Part shown: positions 1-8,046 of the stretch, piece after piece
Position numbering within the stretch: the first letter of the stretch is position 1
How the letters are laid out: each line of letters opens with the position of its first letter
Source of the DNA: an uncultured Clostridia bacterium
GTDB taxonomy: Bacteria > Bacillota > Clostridia > Christensenellales > Borkfalkiaceae
Length of the DNA: 64,000 nt
Direction: 5' to 3'
NCBI GenBank assembly: GCA_934271275.1
Contig: CAKQRD010000009.1
Location: 1 to 64,000 of the forward strand
Translations under genes and position numbers: made by a program
The notes under the pieces: model-generated
The model's database searches: none
What the model was told of the DNA's origin: nothing
Seen by the model: only the letters and a program-made list of their open reading frames with translations

Positions 1-391
1 TCTTTGCAAGCCGCGCAACGTTATAATACAAGCGAGAAAACTTGCTCGCAAGGGTTTTCGAGCGCAGCATTTCAAAATACGGCTTTATTTGCGCTTAGCA
101 AATAAGTCTTGCGTAAGCAAGAGCAAAGATTTATCTTTGCAAGCCGCGCAACGTTATAATACAAGCGAGAAAACTTGCTCGCAAGGGTTTTCGAGCGCAG
201 CATTTCAAAATACGGCTTTATTTGCGCTTAGCAAATAAGTCTTGCGTAAGCAAGAGCAAAGATTTATCTTTGCAAGCCGCGCAACGTTATAATACAAGCG
301 AGAAAACTTGCTCGCAAGGGTTTTCGAGCGCAGCATTTCAAAAAGAAACGGCAATTTGCCGAAAGCGAAGTGCAAGCAAGAGCAAAGATTT
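1..391 (+). repeat. Tandem array of a structured ~133-bp repeat (copies A1-A3)
   Basis: Units 1-133 and 134-266 appear identical. A third unit starts at 267 with the same first ~75 bases, then switches to a different second half and runs into the leader of the next gene. Each unit carries a TTATAAT box (23-29 in the first unit), then an imperfect inverted repeat (GAAAAC...GTTTTC) with a short loop. In the first two units a second hairpin follows, with perfect 8-bp arms at 85-92 and 98-105. Related copies lie at 947-1055, 35990-36168 and 36716-37091, always in the same orientation relative to a nearby small membrane-protein gene. The array is cut by the window start, so the true number of copies is unknown. 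Confidence 0.9.
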
Positions 392-424
392 CTTAAAAAC
401 AAAAAATCAAAGGGAGTGTTATTT

Positions 425-868
425 ATGAAAATACAACAGGAATTAGAAGAAATCAAAAACAAAGACTTGTCGAATATGACGGAAGAAGAACTAAAAGACT
501 ATAAAGCTTATTTAACCGATTACAACAAAAATGCTGAAAAAAGAGCTAAAACTAAGTTATGGAAATTATTGTACTGGGTTTGTGGCACTCCGCTGATATT
601 TTTCGGAATTTCTGCACTTATGTGTAGTGTATTAAATATAAAGAAAGACTTATCATTAATTCCAATGATTACAAGCTATGTTATATTATTCGTTTGTTTT
701 GGCATTGTTGGTGTTTTCAGTCTATTAAGAAAGAAATCAACTAAAAATGTTGAAATAATTAAACAAGTATGCAACGAAAAAATTTCAGAAGCAGATAGAC
801 AAATTTCTATTTTAGAATTTAGAAAAGATCTAGCTACCTCTAAAAATGCTCAAACGGCTGATTTTTAA
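425..868 (+). CDS. Small two-helix membrane protein, repeat-associated family (paralog 1)
   Basis: A 147-residue protein that I cannot assign to a named family. It has a charged, probably helical N-terminus (residues 1-45, with NMTEEELKDYK), two hydrophobic segments at about 46-70 and 77-102, and a charged C-terminal tail with CNEKISEADRQIS. The start at 425 is chosen because GGGAG (412-416) sits 8 bases upstream; the frame stays open further upstream, but only through repeat DNA. It is closely similar to the gene at 1084 (near-identical first 25 residues) and more distantly to the gene at 36201. All three are preceded by copies of the same structured repeat. The gene is more AT-rich than the housekeeping genes nearby. 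Two helices with cytoplasmic-looking ends would fit a small membrane regulator or effector, but nothing in the sequence shows a function. Confidence 0.8.
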   Translation: MKIQQELEEIKNKDLSNMTEEELKDYKAYLTDYNKNAEKRAKTKLWKLLYWVCGTPLIFFGISALMCSVLNIKKDLSLIPMITSYVILFVCFGIVGVFSLLRKKSTKNVEIIKQVCNEKISEADRQISILEFRKDLATSKNAQTADF

Positions 869-923
869 GTAGTTAGCGCTGAAAAGGATACGGTAGTTGA
901 TTTAAGCAACTAATACAATACGG

Positions 924-952
924 TTGACAATATAAGGGTAAGATGTTACAAT
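924..952 (+). promoter_or_regulatory. Sigma-A-type promoter at the head of repeat copy A4
   Basis: TTGACA at 924-929, a 17-base spacer and TACAAT at 947-952. The -10 box is the same position that reads TTATAAT in the other repeat copies. Transcription should start near 959, giving a leader of about 125 nt for the gene at 1084 that consists almost entirely of the repeat. Confidence 0.75.
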
Positions 953-1055
953 GCAAGCGAGAAAACAAGCCCCACAAGGATTTTCGAGCGCAGTATTTCA
1001 ACAAGAAACTGCGGTTTGCCGAAGGCGAAGTGTAAGCAAGAGCAAAAAATTTTCA
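947..1055 (+). repeat. Dispersed structured repeat, copy A4 (leader of the gene at 1084)
   Basis: Single copy of the repeat family seen at 1-391 and 35990-37091. It shows the GAAAAC/GATTTTC inverted repeat, CGCAGT pairing with ACTGCG across a 13-base gap, and a GCC-GAA-GGC mini-hairpin. It begins at the promoter -10 box and ends about 15 bases before GGGAG, the ribosome binding site of the next gene, so it forms the 5' untranslated leader of that gene. Confidence 0.85.
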
Positions 1056-1083
1056 AGGATAAAAATTAAAGGGAGCGTTACTT

Positions 1084-1512
1084 ATGGAATTAAAACAGGA
1101 ATTAGAAGAAATCAAAAACAAAGACTTGTCGAATATGACGGAAGAAGAGCTTAAAAGCTACAAAACCTTTTTACTTGACTATCAAAAAGACGCCGAAAAG
1201 AAGTCTAAAGCTAAATTATGGAAAAATGTATTCAATATAGGCGGCGGAACTTGTTCGATTTGCGCCGGAATTTTGATGCTCGTCGGCGTACTTTCGATTT
1301 CCCGTACGTTATCTATTGCTTTAATGCTTTTATGTTACGGTATTGCCACCGTTTTATTGATTGCGACAAAAATATTTAAAAACGTTTCCAAAAAAGCCGA
1401 TCAGAATTGCGAAAATATCAAACGAATTTGCAACGAAAAAATTTCAGAAGCAGACAGAGAAATCTCCGTTTGGGAATTCAGAAGAAAATTACAAGCAGAA
1501 AAAGACGCGTGA
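1084..1512 (+). CDS. Small two-helix membrane protein, repeat-associated family (paralog 2)
   Basis: A 142-residue paralog of the protein at 425: the first 25 residues differ by only a few substitutions, and the C-terminal CNEKISEADREIS motif is shared. The middle has diverged but still gives two hydrophobic segments, about residues 45-68 and 76-98. GGGAG at 1071-1075 lies 8 bases before the ATG. The gene has its own consensus promoter (924-952) and a leader made of the structured repeat, so it can be expressed separately from paralog 1. A strong hairpin at 1615-1651 lies about 100 bases downstream. Function unknown. Confidence 0.82.
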   Translation: MELKQELEEIKNKDLSNMTEEELKSYKTFLLDYQKDAEKKSKAKLWKNVFNIGGGTCSICAGILMLVGVLSISRTLSIALMLLCYGIATVLLIATKIFKNVSKKADQNCENIKRICNEKISEADREISVWEFRRKLQAEKDA

Positions 1513-1614
1513 ATTCGACTGCAATAAAATTAAAAAGGCAAGAGCGCGAACTTTCATAATTTTTTCGTAAACTTTCGCCGACTTTCGCCGACTTTCGTCA
1601 AATTTATTAAAAAC

Positions 1615-1651
1615 CGCCCTCGGGATATGCTTTTCGCATATCCCGAGGGCG
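1615..1651. terminator. Strong hairpin, likely bidirectional terminator
   Basis: Perfect 16-bp stem (CGCCCTCGGGATATGC and its complement) around a 5-base loop. Read on the minus strand it is followed by a T-run, so it probably ends the feo transcript; it may also stop transcription from the gene at 1084. The convergent placement supports this. Confidence 0.8.
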
Positions 1652-1766
1652 TTCAAATTTTACGAGATTTTCAAATTTTACAAACCTTCAAACCTCACGA
1701 GCTTTCAAATTTTACAAGCTTTCAAACTTTACAAGCTTCCCGCCGACTGCTTACAAAATACACTTC

Positions 1767-1940
1767 TCACCAATCGTCTTTCGGAGTGGTTTTTATGTCG
1801 TCGTAATACTCGAAATACCGTTCTTTATCTGTTTTTCTGCGTTCGTCCGCCCACTCTTCGGGATAAGAAGCGTCCTCTTCCTTGTCGTCCGCCTCTCTCA
1901 TATAATCGTACTGCGATTTCATTTTATCTCTGTCGCACAT
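1767..1940 (-). CDS. Small acidic, tyrosine-rich hypothetical protein overlapping feoB
   Basis: A 57-residue ORF whose ATG (1940) lies inside the last codons of feoB, a 17-base overlap in another frame. A good ribosome binding site (AAGGAG) precedes it, embedded in the feoB coding sequence. The product is very acidic with clustered Tyr, Trp and Asp (for example YPEEWADERR and RYFEYYDD) and has no membrane segment. It is the last gene before the terminator at 1615, so it is co-transcribed with feoAB and might be a soluble accessory factor or just a passenger. I do not recognise a family. Confidence 0.6.
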   Translation of the reverse strand: MCDRDKMKSQYDYMREADDKEEDASYPEEWADERRKTDKERYFEYYDDIKTTPKDDW

Positions 1941-3894
1941 ATTTTATCTCCTTTGCCGCGTTCGGCTCGATTTTCTTTTTTCGCGCTCCTCCGCGCTTAT
2001 CCCCGCCGTGCCGAAAACAGCCGCCGCGCGGACAATTTCCGCACCCGCCGCGAAACGCCGTTTTTACGACGCACACGAATACCGTCGTTATTATTATAAC
2101 GATTATTACGGAAAAAATCAAGCCGCTCGAACGGGTTGCGGCGCGAACGAAAAGATTTCCGAAAAAATTTATCGCAAACGCCGCGACGTACGCCGCCGAA
2201 AACTGAAAAACGAGCATAAACGCGAAGAGCTTGCCGCTTTTTAATTCCCTTTTAGCGACAGACAGTGCGGAAACGCAGGGCGGAGACAACAGCACGAACG
2301 CCAAAAACGCGTACGCAGAAGCCTTTGTCGGGAACAACGCGGCGGGGTTATCCGAAAGGAGCGCGAGCGTTTCCACGACCGCTTCCTTTGCAAACGCGCC
2401 CGAAATTATCGCCACCGAGCTTTGCCAACCCGAAAACCCGAGCGGGTAAAACAAAATTTTCAGCTTGTCGCCGAGAAAATACAGAAAACTCTTTTCGACC
2501 GCGCCGCCCGTGTACCCGCCCGCGCCGACATTTTTCAACACCCACAGCACAACGGAAGCGGTAAAAATTACAGTTCCCGCCTTAAACAGAAAGTCTTTCG
2601 TTTTCTCCCACAGCACGAAAAACACGTCTTTTACCGACGGGGCGCGTAAGGTCGGCATTTCGAGCAGAAAATCCTCGCCCGAGCCGCGAAACGGCTTGAA
2701 TTTTTTGAGAATTTTACCGAACACAGCCACCGCGAACAGGCTTAAAAAGTACGCAGAAGCCGCCACAAGCGCGCTTCCGCCGAACACGACCGCCGCAAAC
2801 CACCCGAACACCGCCGTTTTCGCACCGCACGGCATCATCGGGGCGAGAAAAATCGTGGCGCGGCGTTCCCCCTCGCTTTCTATCGTGCGCGAAGCCATTA
2901 TCCCCGTCACCGCGCACCCGCACGACACCGTAAGCGGCAAAAGCGACTTGCCCGAAAGCCCGAAGCTCCTGAACAATCTGTCGAAATTGAACGCCACGCG
3001 GGCGGCGTAACCGCTTTCCTCGACCACGGATAACAGCAGAAAAAGCACGAGAATCTGCGGCAAAAACGATAAAACCGTTCCCACGCCCTTGATCGCCGCT
3101 TGGGTTAAAAGGCTTATCGCCCATTCCGCCGCGCCCGTCCCTTCGAGCGCGTTTCTCGTTGCGTTTTCAAGGCTCCTGAACCCCGCGCCGACAAGCTCCC
3201 CCGCCGCCCCGCCGACTTTAAGCGCGGCAAAATAAATAAACAAAACCACCGCGGCGAAAATAGGTATTCCGAAATATTCGTGCGTTAAAATCCCGTCCGC
3301 GCGCCGAGTGAATCTTTCCGCCCTCGTCTCCGTTTTCCGTATGATTTTCCCGATATTTTTTTCGATAAAGCCGTAAAAATCTCCCGCAGAAGCAACCGCA
3401 AGCTTCGGGATTTCAGCCTTTTCACGCGCCGCCGCGATAAGCTCAGAAAGCCCCGTGCCTTTAAGCGCGGAAATTTTCACGACGGGAACGCCGCCGAACA
3501 GCAAAGAAAGCGCGGTTTCGGACAATTCTATGCCGTTTTTGTCGAGGTCGTCGCAGAAATTTACGGCAAGCACGACGGGAATATTAAGCCGCGCAAGCTC
3601 ACAGGTAAGGTATAAATTTCTTTCCAGATTCGTTCCGTCAAGAACGTTTATCACCGCGTCGGGCGGAGTGGTTTTGAGATAATCGGTCACGGCGCGCTCG
3701 TCGGCGGAATCGGCGGAAAGCGAATACAGCCCCGGCAGGTCGGTTATTTTAAGCGATTTATCCTTTTTATAAACGCCGTCCTTTTTTTCGACGGTTACGC
3801 CCGCAAAATTGCCGACCTTCTGATACGTTCCCGTGAGCGCGTTAAAGAGCGTGGTTTTGCCGCAGTTCGGATTGCCGATTAAAGCTAAATTCAT
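1924..3894 (-). CDS. feoB: Ferrous iron transporter FeoB with fused Cys-rich membrane tail
   Basis: A 656-residue FeoB, the GTPase-gated Fe(II) transporter of the inner membrane. The N-terminal G domain shows the P-loop GNPNCGKT (residues 7-14), DLPGLY in the switch II region and NFCD as the G4 motif. Two Gate-type membrane regions follow, with the conserved cysteines of SCGCAVTGIMASR and PMMPCGAKT. After the usual end there is an extra hydrophobic helix and a GGCGNCPRGGC cluster (about residues 595-640). That resembles the separate small 'FeoB-associated Cys-rich membrane protein' of other Firmicutes, so here it looks fused. The gene lies 19 bases downstream of feoA and overlaps a small ORF at its 3' end. 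Confidence 0.95.
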   Translation of the reverse strand: MNLALIGNPNCGKTTLFNALTGTYQKVGNFAGVTVEKKDGVYKKDKSLKITDLPGLYSLSADSADERAVTDYLKTTPPDAVINVLDGTNLERNLYLTCELARLNIPVVLAVNFCDDLDKNGIELSETALSLLFGGVPVVKISALKGTGLSELIAAAREKAEIPKLAVASAGDFYGFIEKNIGKIIRKTETRAERFTRRADGILTHEYFGIPIFAAVVLFIYFAALKVGGAAGELVGAGFRSLENATRNALEGTGAAEWAISLLTQAAIKGVGTVLSFLPQILVLFLLLSVVEESGYAARVAFNFDRLFRSFGLSGKSLLPLTVSCGCAVTGIMASRTIESEGERRATIFLAPMMPCGAKTAVFGWFAAVVFGGSALVAASAYFLSLFAVAVFGKILKKFKPFRGSGEDFLLEMPTLRAPSVKDVFFVLWEKTKDFLFKAGTVIFTASVVLWVLKNVGAGGYTGGAVEKSFLYFLGDKLKILFYPLGFSGWQSSVAIISGAFAKEAVVETLALLSDNPAALFPTKASAYAFLAFVLLSPPCVSALSVAKRELKSGKLFAFMLVFQFSAAYVAAFAINFFGNLFVRAATRSSGLIFSVIIVIIITTVFVCVVKTAFRGGCGNCPRGGCFRHGGDKRGGARKKKIEPNAAKEIKYVRQR

Positions 3895-3913
3895 ACCTTG
3901 TCCGCACCCCTTT

Positions 3914-4183
3914 TTAAAATTTTTTAGTCGTTTTATCGTTTTTTACGCCGTTTTGCGGGCTTAATTTTTCCACTTCTATCTTTTCGGCGGCGGAGCTTCT
4001 GATAGCGAGGTAAAAATCGCGCACCTTTAATTCGAGCGGATCGCCGAGCGGAGCGCGTCTGACGAGAGTAACGGTCACGCCCTCTGTCAAGCCCATTTTG
4101 AACAGTCTGTTTTTAGTTTTTTTATCGCAAAGAATTTTAAGGACTTTTGCGGAGTCCGACGGCGATAAAGAGACGAGCTTCAT
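3914..4183 (-). CDS. feoA: FeoA domain protein
   Basis: An 89-residue FeoA, the small SH3-like cytoplasmic partner of FeoB needed for Fe(II) uptake. Recognisable features are the N-terminal LVSLSPSDSAKV, the FKMGLTEGVTVTLVRRAPLG core and the closing LAIRSSAAEKIEV strand. It is first in the feoA-feoB operon. The lysine-rich tail after residue 75 is beyond the usual end. No clear ribosome binding site is visible before the ATG, and a strong terminator for the upstream gene lies only about 45 bases away, so the feo promoter must fall in that short interval. Confidence 0.92.
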   Translation of the reverse strand: MKLVSLSPSDSAKVLKILCDKKTKNRLFKMGLTEGVTVTLVRRAPLGDPLELKVRDFYLAIRSSAAEKIEVEKLSPQNGVKNDKTTKKF

Positions 4184-4229
4184 ACGGAACTAATTTATGA
4201 GCGGATAATGAAAAATATGAAATAAAAAA

Positions 4230-4263
4230 CGGAAAAGAGAGGCGTTTTTGCCTCTCTTTTCCG
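4230..4263 (-). terminator. Rho-independent terminator of the MACPF operon
   Basis: Stem of 14 bp (CGGAAAAGAGAGGC with its complement) and a T-rich tail on the minus strand, just after the stop codon of the gene at 4309. Confidence 0.88.
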
Positions 4264-4308
4264 CACTTCTTTCTCCCCACACCTACGATAAACTTTTACT
4301 TGACTATG

Positions 4309-7300
4309 TTATTCAAATTCTACTATAAAACCAAAGACGGCACCATCTGACATTCTATAATCATTCCACTCATTATTGCCGTTTTTATAGCCCAAGTAGT
4401 GTTCGTCTCCTCCGGAAGGCTCTCCGCTCGCCCAGTTAGTAAACGAGAATTCTTCCCCCGTCACCCACTTCCACGAGCCGCTCGTATTTTCCGCGCCGAG
4501 CCATACTCCGCCATATCCGGAAGCTCTTATCATTTCTCCTAATACTGCGTCCTCTTCCGCAGAAGTTATCGTCGCAAGGTGTCCGCCCATACTTTCGGCG
4601 TATGCTTTCGCTTCTTCCCAAGTTAGTTTGCCCGATACAAGAACGTATGTGTGTCCGTTATAAGCCGTTTCTGAATAATAACCAGTTCCGTCCGCACCGT
4701 TAGCTCCGTTCGTGGCATACCACTTTGAAGCCAAATTCGTTCCGCAATACCCTGTCCCTCGCGAACCGCCTTTACCTCCACTTCCTCTTAAACCGAGAAC
4801 TTGTTTGATTTTACCGGATTCTCCTGTGATATTAGACAAAATCTCGCCTGCATTTCCACCGTTGCCACCGTTGCCGCCGTTACCGCCGCGAGCATTTACA
4901 AAATTATATGCATCGCTCCCGTATCCGCCGTTACCGCCATTACCGCCTTTACCCGTAATAAATATTACGTTACACGCGTTAATCACGTTTACTTTTTCGC
5001 TCATTACGCATACAGCACCGTTACCGCCACTACCGCCGGATTCGCCATCGTCACCTTCTTGAGCTTGTTTACGATAATTTTTGCTATTACCGGCAATACC
5101 AGTACCGCCAGCGCCGCCGTAAACTTCTAACGTGCCGAATGTGTTTATGATAAGATTTTTAGCAGTTATTGCAGTCGCGCCGTTAGAGCCGCTTGCTCCT
5201 GCACTCGTTCCGTCTGCACCGTTTCCGCCGCGAATTACAAGCTTTGCGGAAGAATCAGTCGAGGAAATAGTAAAATCGGTAGATTCCAACGATATTGCCG
5301 TCGTAGCATTAGCTCCGTCTATGCCCGTTATCTCATTATCTCCAACGTAATTGAGGTCGACTTTTAAATAAGTATTTTTATCTCCGAGAATAATAAAGCC
5401 CCGTTCATCTGCCGCTCGTATGCCTGCGTTTTCTAACGTTATTTTTACGCTATTACCCCACTCTCCTGCAATCTCCAAAGAAAAACCGTTTATCAAAGTC
5501 TTTTGCGTATCGTACGCACCTTTTACCTTAATTTCGTCTATCGCCTTTCCGCACATTATCGGATAAACGCTGAAAACATTGTTGAGTAAAGTGGGATAAG
5601 TTACGTTTCCTATTGTTCCGATTTTTTGATATTTGCTTAAATCGATAACCAAAACGTTTTTCCCTTCGACTTCTTCAACCGTCGGCTTCGGATCTAACGT
5701 AGTTCTCTTGTTGTACTTTTCAAACAAAGCCTTATATTCTTCGTCCGCCATAGTATCGACGTACGCTTCAAACGCATTACCCAAATCGGGATCTATCGAA
5801 GAAAGCAAGTAAGATAAGGAAATTGCCCCGTCTTGCGTAAACTTAATCGAACGCGGATTTGAGTTCACTGTACTCGTCCACGCATTTACTGAATCTTGTA
5901 ATTTATTAGGATCTGTGCAAGACTTATGAATTCCTCCGTGAGAATTCGTTACCAACGAAGCGTATGTTTCGCTATTTTTCCATTCATTTTGTTGATCAAG
6001 ACTTACTTCGAGACCAAAGTTCGCTTTAAGTAACCCTTCGATGTTTACACCGGCAGAAGTACCAAAACCAACTTTAACCTGTGCCGCAATGTCTGTTTTA
6101 TTTGTAGAGATTACATATTGAGAGAAATAAGTTCCGCCAACAGTAACCCCCAAAATAGCGTGTGTACCGTAATTATCAAACAAATAGGCTACAAGGTCAC
6201 TATCTGTCATATTTTTCGTTGCATCGGATTCTCTTCGTAAATCTTTTAAGAAGCTTTCCGATAAGCAATACTTCAAATATCCATAACTAAAATCAGTTAA
6301 TAAATAGTCAGCAATCGTTACGTTCGTTTCGTGTACAATCGTATTGTTGTATGTATAATTTGAATAATCGAAGCCTACATCAACAGATAGCTGGGCTTTC
6401 ATACTTCCCAAGAAGTCGCAACCTATTTCAGCAGTTTTATCTATTGATATTCGCGTTTTAGACATAAATTCGTCAACGGAAGAGTAACTATACGTCCTAT
6501 CTGCGCCTTCACCTCTCGAACGCTCCGTATATTTGCCTATGGATAAAAGTTTACCTACGTCAAATACACTGTTTGTCGAACAATCAGGAGTATTCAAATA
6601 GTCATCTTCTATAAGGTTGTATCCAAACCCGATAGAATTTTTCACCAAGGTTTTCTGCTCTTCATTTTGAATAGTCGGAACATAATAATACGAATCGTTT
6701 GTATCCGACCAATCGGAATCGTAATATTTAACGCTATTGTCAGACAAAGCTTTAACTCTTACACTCACTATACCGTGTTTCGATATAGGACTACCATTCC
6801 ATACTGCGTCTTTTATCGCGCATTGCGTTCCCTTGAGCGTACACTCGTAGTTATCGTTAATGCGTACCGTATATTCCTGATCGGGGTTACTGCTTACGGG
6901 CGACCAGTATACGGTATCATATTCAACCTTTGTAATTTCAGGCGTATCGAGTTTAGTAGTCGGTTTTTGATAGTTACAAACTATACAAACGTTTTCTGCA
7001 TTAAACTCGTGTTCTGATTTATCGCTTACTTCCGTCGTATGCTCACAGGTGGCGGCGTGCCAATGGAACGCTCCGTCGCTGCTCCATTCTTCCGAATACG
7101 TATGCTCGTGCGGGGCTATCTGCTTCCACTGCGCCGTTACCGTCATTCGTCTCGTAACGCACGAAAAATCTTTATCGAATCCGCTAAACTCGTAACCCTC
7201 TCTTTCGTATTCGGGTGCGGTCGCGCTTTTATTCTCTTTTACCTTCTGCGTTTCTTCTCCGCTCACAAGCGTTCCGCCGTTGCCGTCGAACGTAACCTTA

Positions 7301-8046
7301 AAAAATTTCGTTATATATGCGCACACGTCCCATTTGGCGAGATACTGGAACAGTCTCGTTACGTCTTTATTGTTCACAACCCCGTCGCCGTTTATATCGA
7401 CGGTCGCTTCGCTTACGGTCACGTTCCATTTAGCAAGATACTGGAACAGTCTCGTAACGTCCTTATTGTTCGCCACGCCGTCGCCGTTCACGTCGCCCGC
7501 AACGGCATTCGTAACGGTTACTCCGCCGCTTTCCACCGTAAGATTTACGGGGTTTTCGTCTTTATCGTAAATATTGTTCGCATCGAACTGCGCGTATATT
7601 TCGCAGAAGCAATCGTTTTCCGCCGTCTGCGAAAGTTTGAAATACAGAGTGGCAAAAACGTCGTCGCCCACAAAATCCGCAAACCCGTTTACCCATATAA
7701 GGGTTACGGGACTGCCTTTTTTAAGAAAATCCGAGGTGGTATTGCTGCCGCCGAGATTTTTGTTGAATTCGACCTTTTCGAGAGTCAGTTCTTCGTCGTA
7801 AAATACTTCGAGGTTTATGGAAGCCACGCCCGTATTATTCTCAAACGAGATTTTGACTTCCGCGGTTTCGCCCGCCCTGACCGCTTCTTCCGAAATTGTC
7901 ATAGTAAGCGTTTTTTCCGTTTCCGCAAACACGCCGCTATATGCGCCCGTCGCCGCAAAAACGGTTATTGCGCCCGCGCACATCGCGAAAACGGCTATAA
8001 ATACCGCTAACAGTTTATTTTTTAACGATTTCGTAAAGCCCGTCAT
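4309..8046 (-). CDS. Secreted cohesin-dockerin-MACPF-C-type-lectin multidomain protein
   Basis: A 1,245-residue exported protein. In order: signal peptide (1-31); cohesin-like domain (about 44-180); type I dockerin with two near-identical Ca-binding repeats (185-207 and 217-239, each with a DxNGDGVxNNKD core); InlB-type B-repeat (248-308); a His/Cys-rich segment (313-360); a fibronectin-like stretch (368-458); a MACPF pore-former domain (about 465-780, with YGTHAILGVTVGGTY at 626-640); a glycine-rich region (936-1122); and a C-terminal C-type lectin domain (1126-1245, with VWLGAEN, GEPS and EWNDY). MACPF proteins form membrane pores, and here the lectin would supply target binding; this role is inferred. 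There is no LPXTG anchor, so surface attachment is probably by cohesin-dockerin pairing. The start overlaps the stop of the upstream cohesin gene by 4 bases. Confidence 0.88.
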   Translation of the reverse strand: MTGFTKSLKNKLLAVFIAVFAMCAGAITVFAATGAYSGVFAETEKTLTMTISEEAVRAGETAEVKISFENNTGVASINLEVFYDEELTLEKVEFNKNLGGSNTTSDFLKKGSPVTLIWVNGFADFVGDDVFATLYFKLSQTAENDCFCEIYAQFDANNIYDKDENPVNLTVESGGVTVTNAVAGDVNGDGVANNKDVTRLFQYLAKWNVTVSEATVDINGDGVVNNKDVTRLFQYLAKWDVCAYITKFFKVTFDGNGGTLVSGEETQKVKENKSATAPEYEREGYEFSGFDKDFSCVTRRMTVTAQWKQIAPHEHTYSEEWSSDGAFHWHAATCEHTTEVSDKSEHEFNAENVCIVCNYQKPTTKLDTPEITKVEYDTVYWSPVSSNPDQEYTVRINDNYECTLKGTQCAIKDAVWNGSPISKHGIVSVRVKALSDNSVKYYDSDWSDTNDSYYYVPTIQNEEQKTLVKNSIGFGYNLIEDDYLNTPDCSTNSVFDVGKLLSIGKYTERSRGEGADRTYSYSSVDEFMSKTRISIDKTAEIGCDFLGSMKAQLSVDVGFDYSNYTYNNTIVHETNVTIADYLLTDFSYGYLKYCLSESFLKDLRRESDATKNMTDSDLVAYLFDNYGTHAILGVTVGGTYFSQYVISTNKTDIAAQVKVGFGTSAGVNIEGLLKANFGLEVSLDQQNEWKNSETYASLVTNSHGGIHKSCTDPNKLQDSVNAWTSTVNSNPRSIKFTQDGAISLSYLLSSIDPDLGNAFEAYVDTMADEEYKALFEKYNKRTTLDPKPTVEEVEGKNVLVIDLSKYQKIGTIGNVTYPTLLNNVFSVYPIMCGKAIDEIKVKGAYDTQKTLINGFSLEIAGEWGNSVKITLENAGIRAADERGFIILGDKNTYLKVDLNYVGDNEITGIDGANATTAISLESTDFTISSTDSSAKLVIRGGNGADGTSAGASGSNGATAITAKNLIINTFGTLEVYGGAGGTGIAGNSKNYRKQAQEGDDGESGGSGGNGAVCVMSEKVNVINACNVIFITGKGGNGGNGGYGSDAYNFVNARGGNGGNGGNGGNAGEILSNITGESGKIKQVLGLRGSGGKGGSRGTGYCGTNLASKWYATNGANGADGTGYYSETAYNGHTYVLVSGKLTWEEAKAYAESMGGHLATITSAEEDAVLGEMIRASGYGGVWLGAENTSGSWKWVTGEEFSFTNWASGEPSGGDEHYLGYKNGNNEWNDYRMSDGAVFGFIVEFE

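Noticed and set aside
1..391. Repeat array as CRISPR
   Set aside because: Units are ~133 bp with no unique spacers between short repeats, and no cas genes are present.
1..1512. Repeat-gene-repeat pattern as integron cassettes with attC sites
   Set aside because: No integrase and no GTTRRRY-type core site pairs; the repeat starts with a promoter and acts as a leader.
7039..8010. 323-codon plus-strand frame opposite the cohesin-dockerin region
   Set aside because: Antisense to clear domains; no ribosome binding site.
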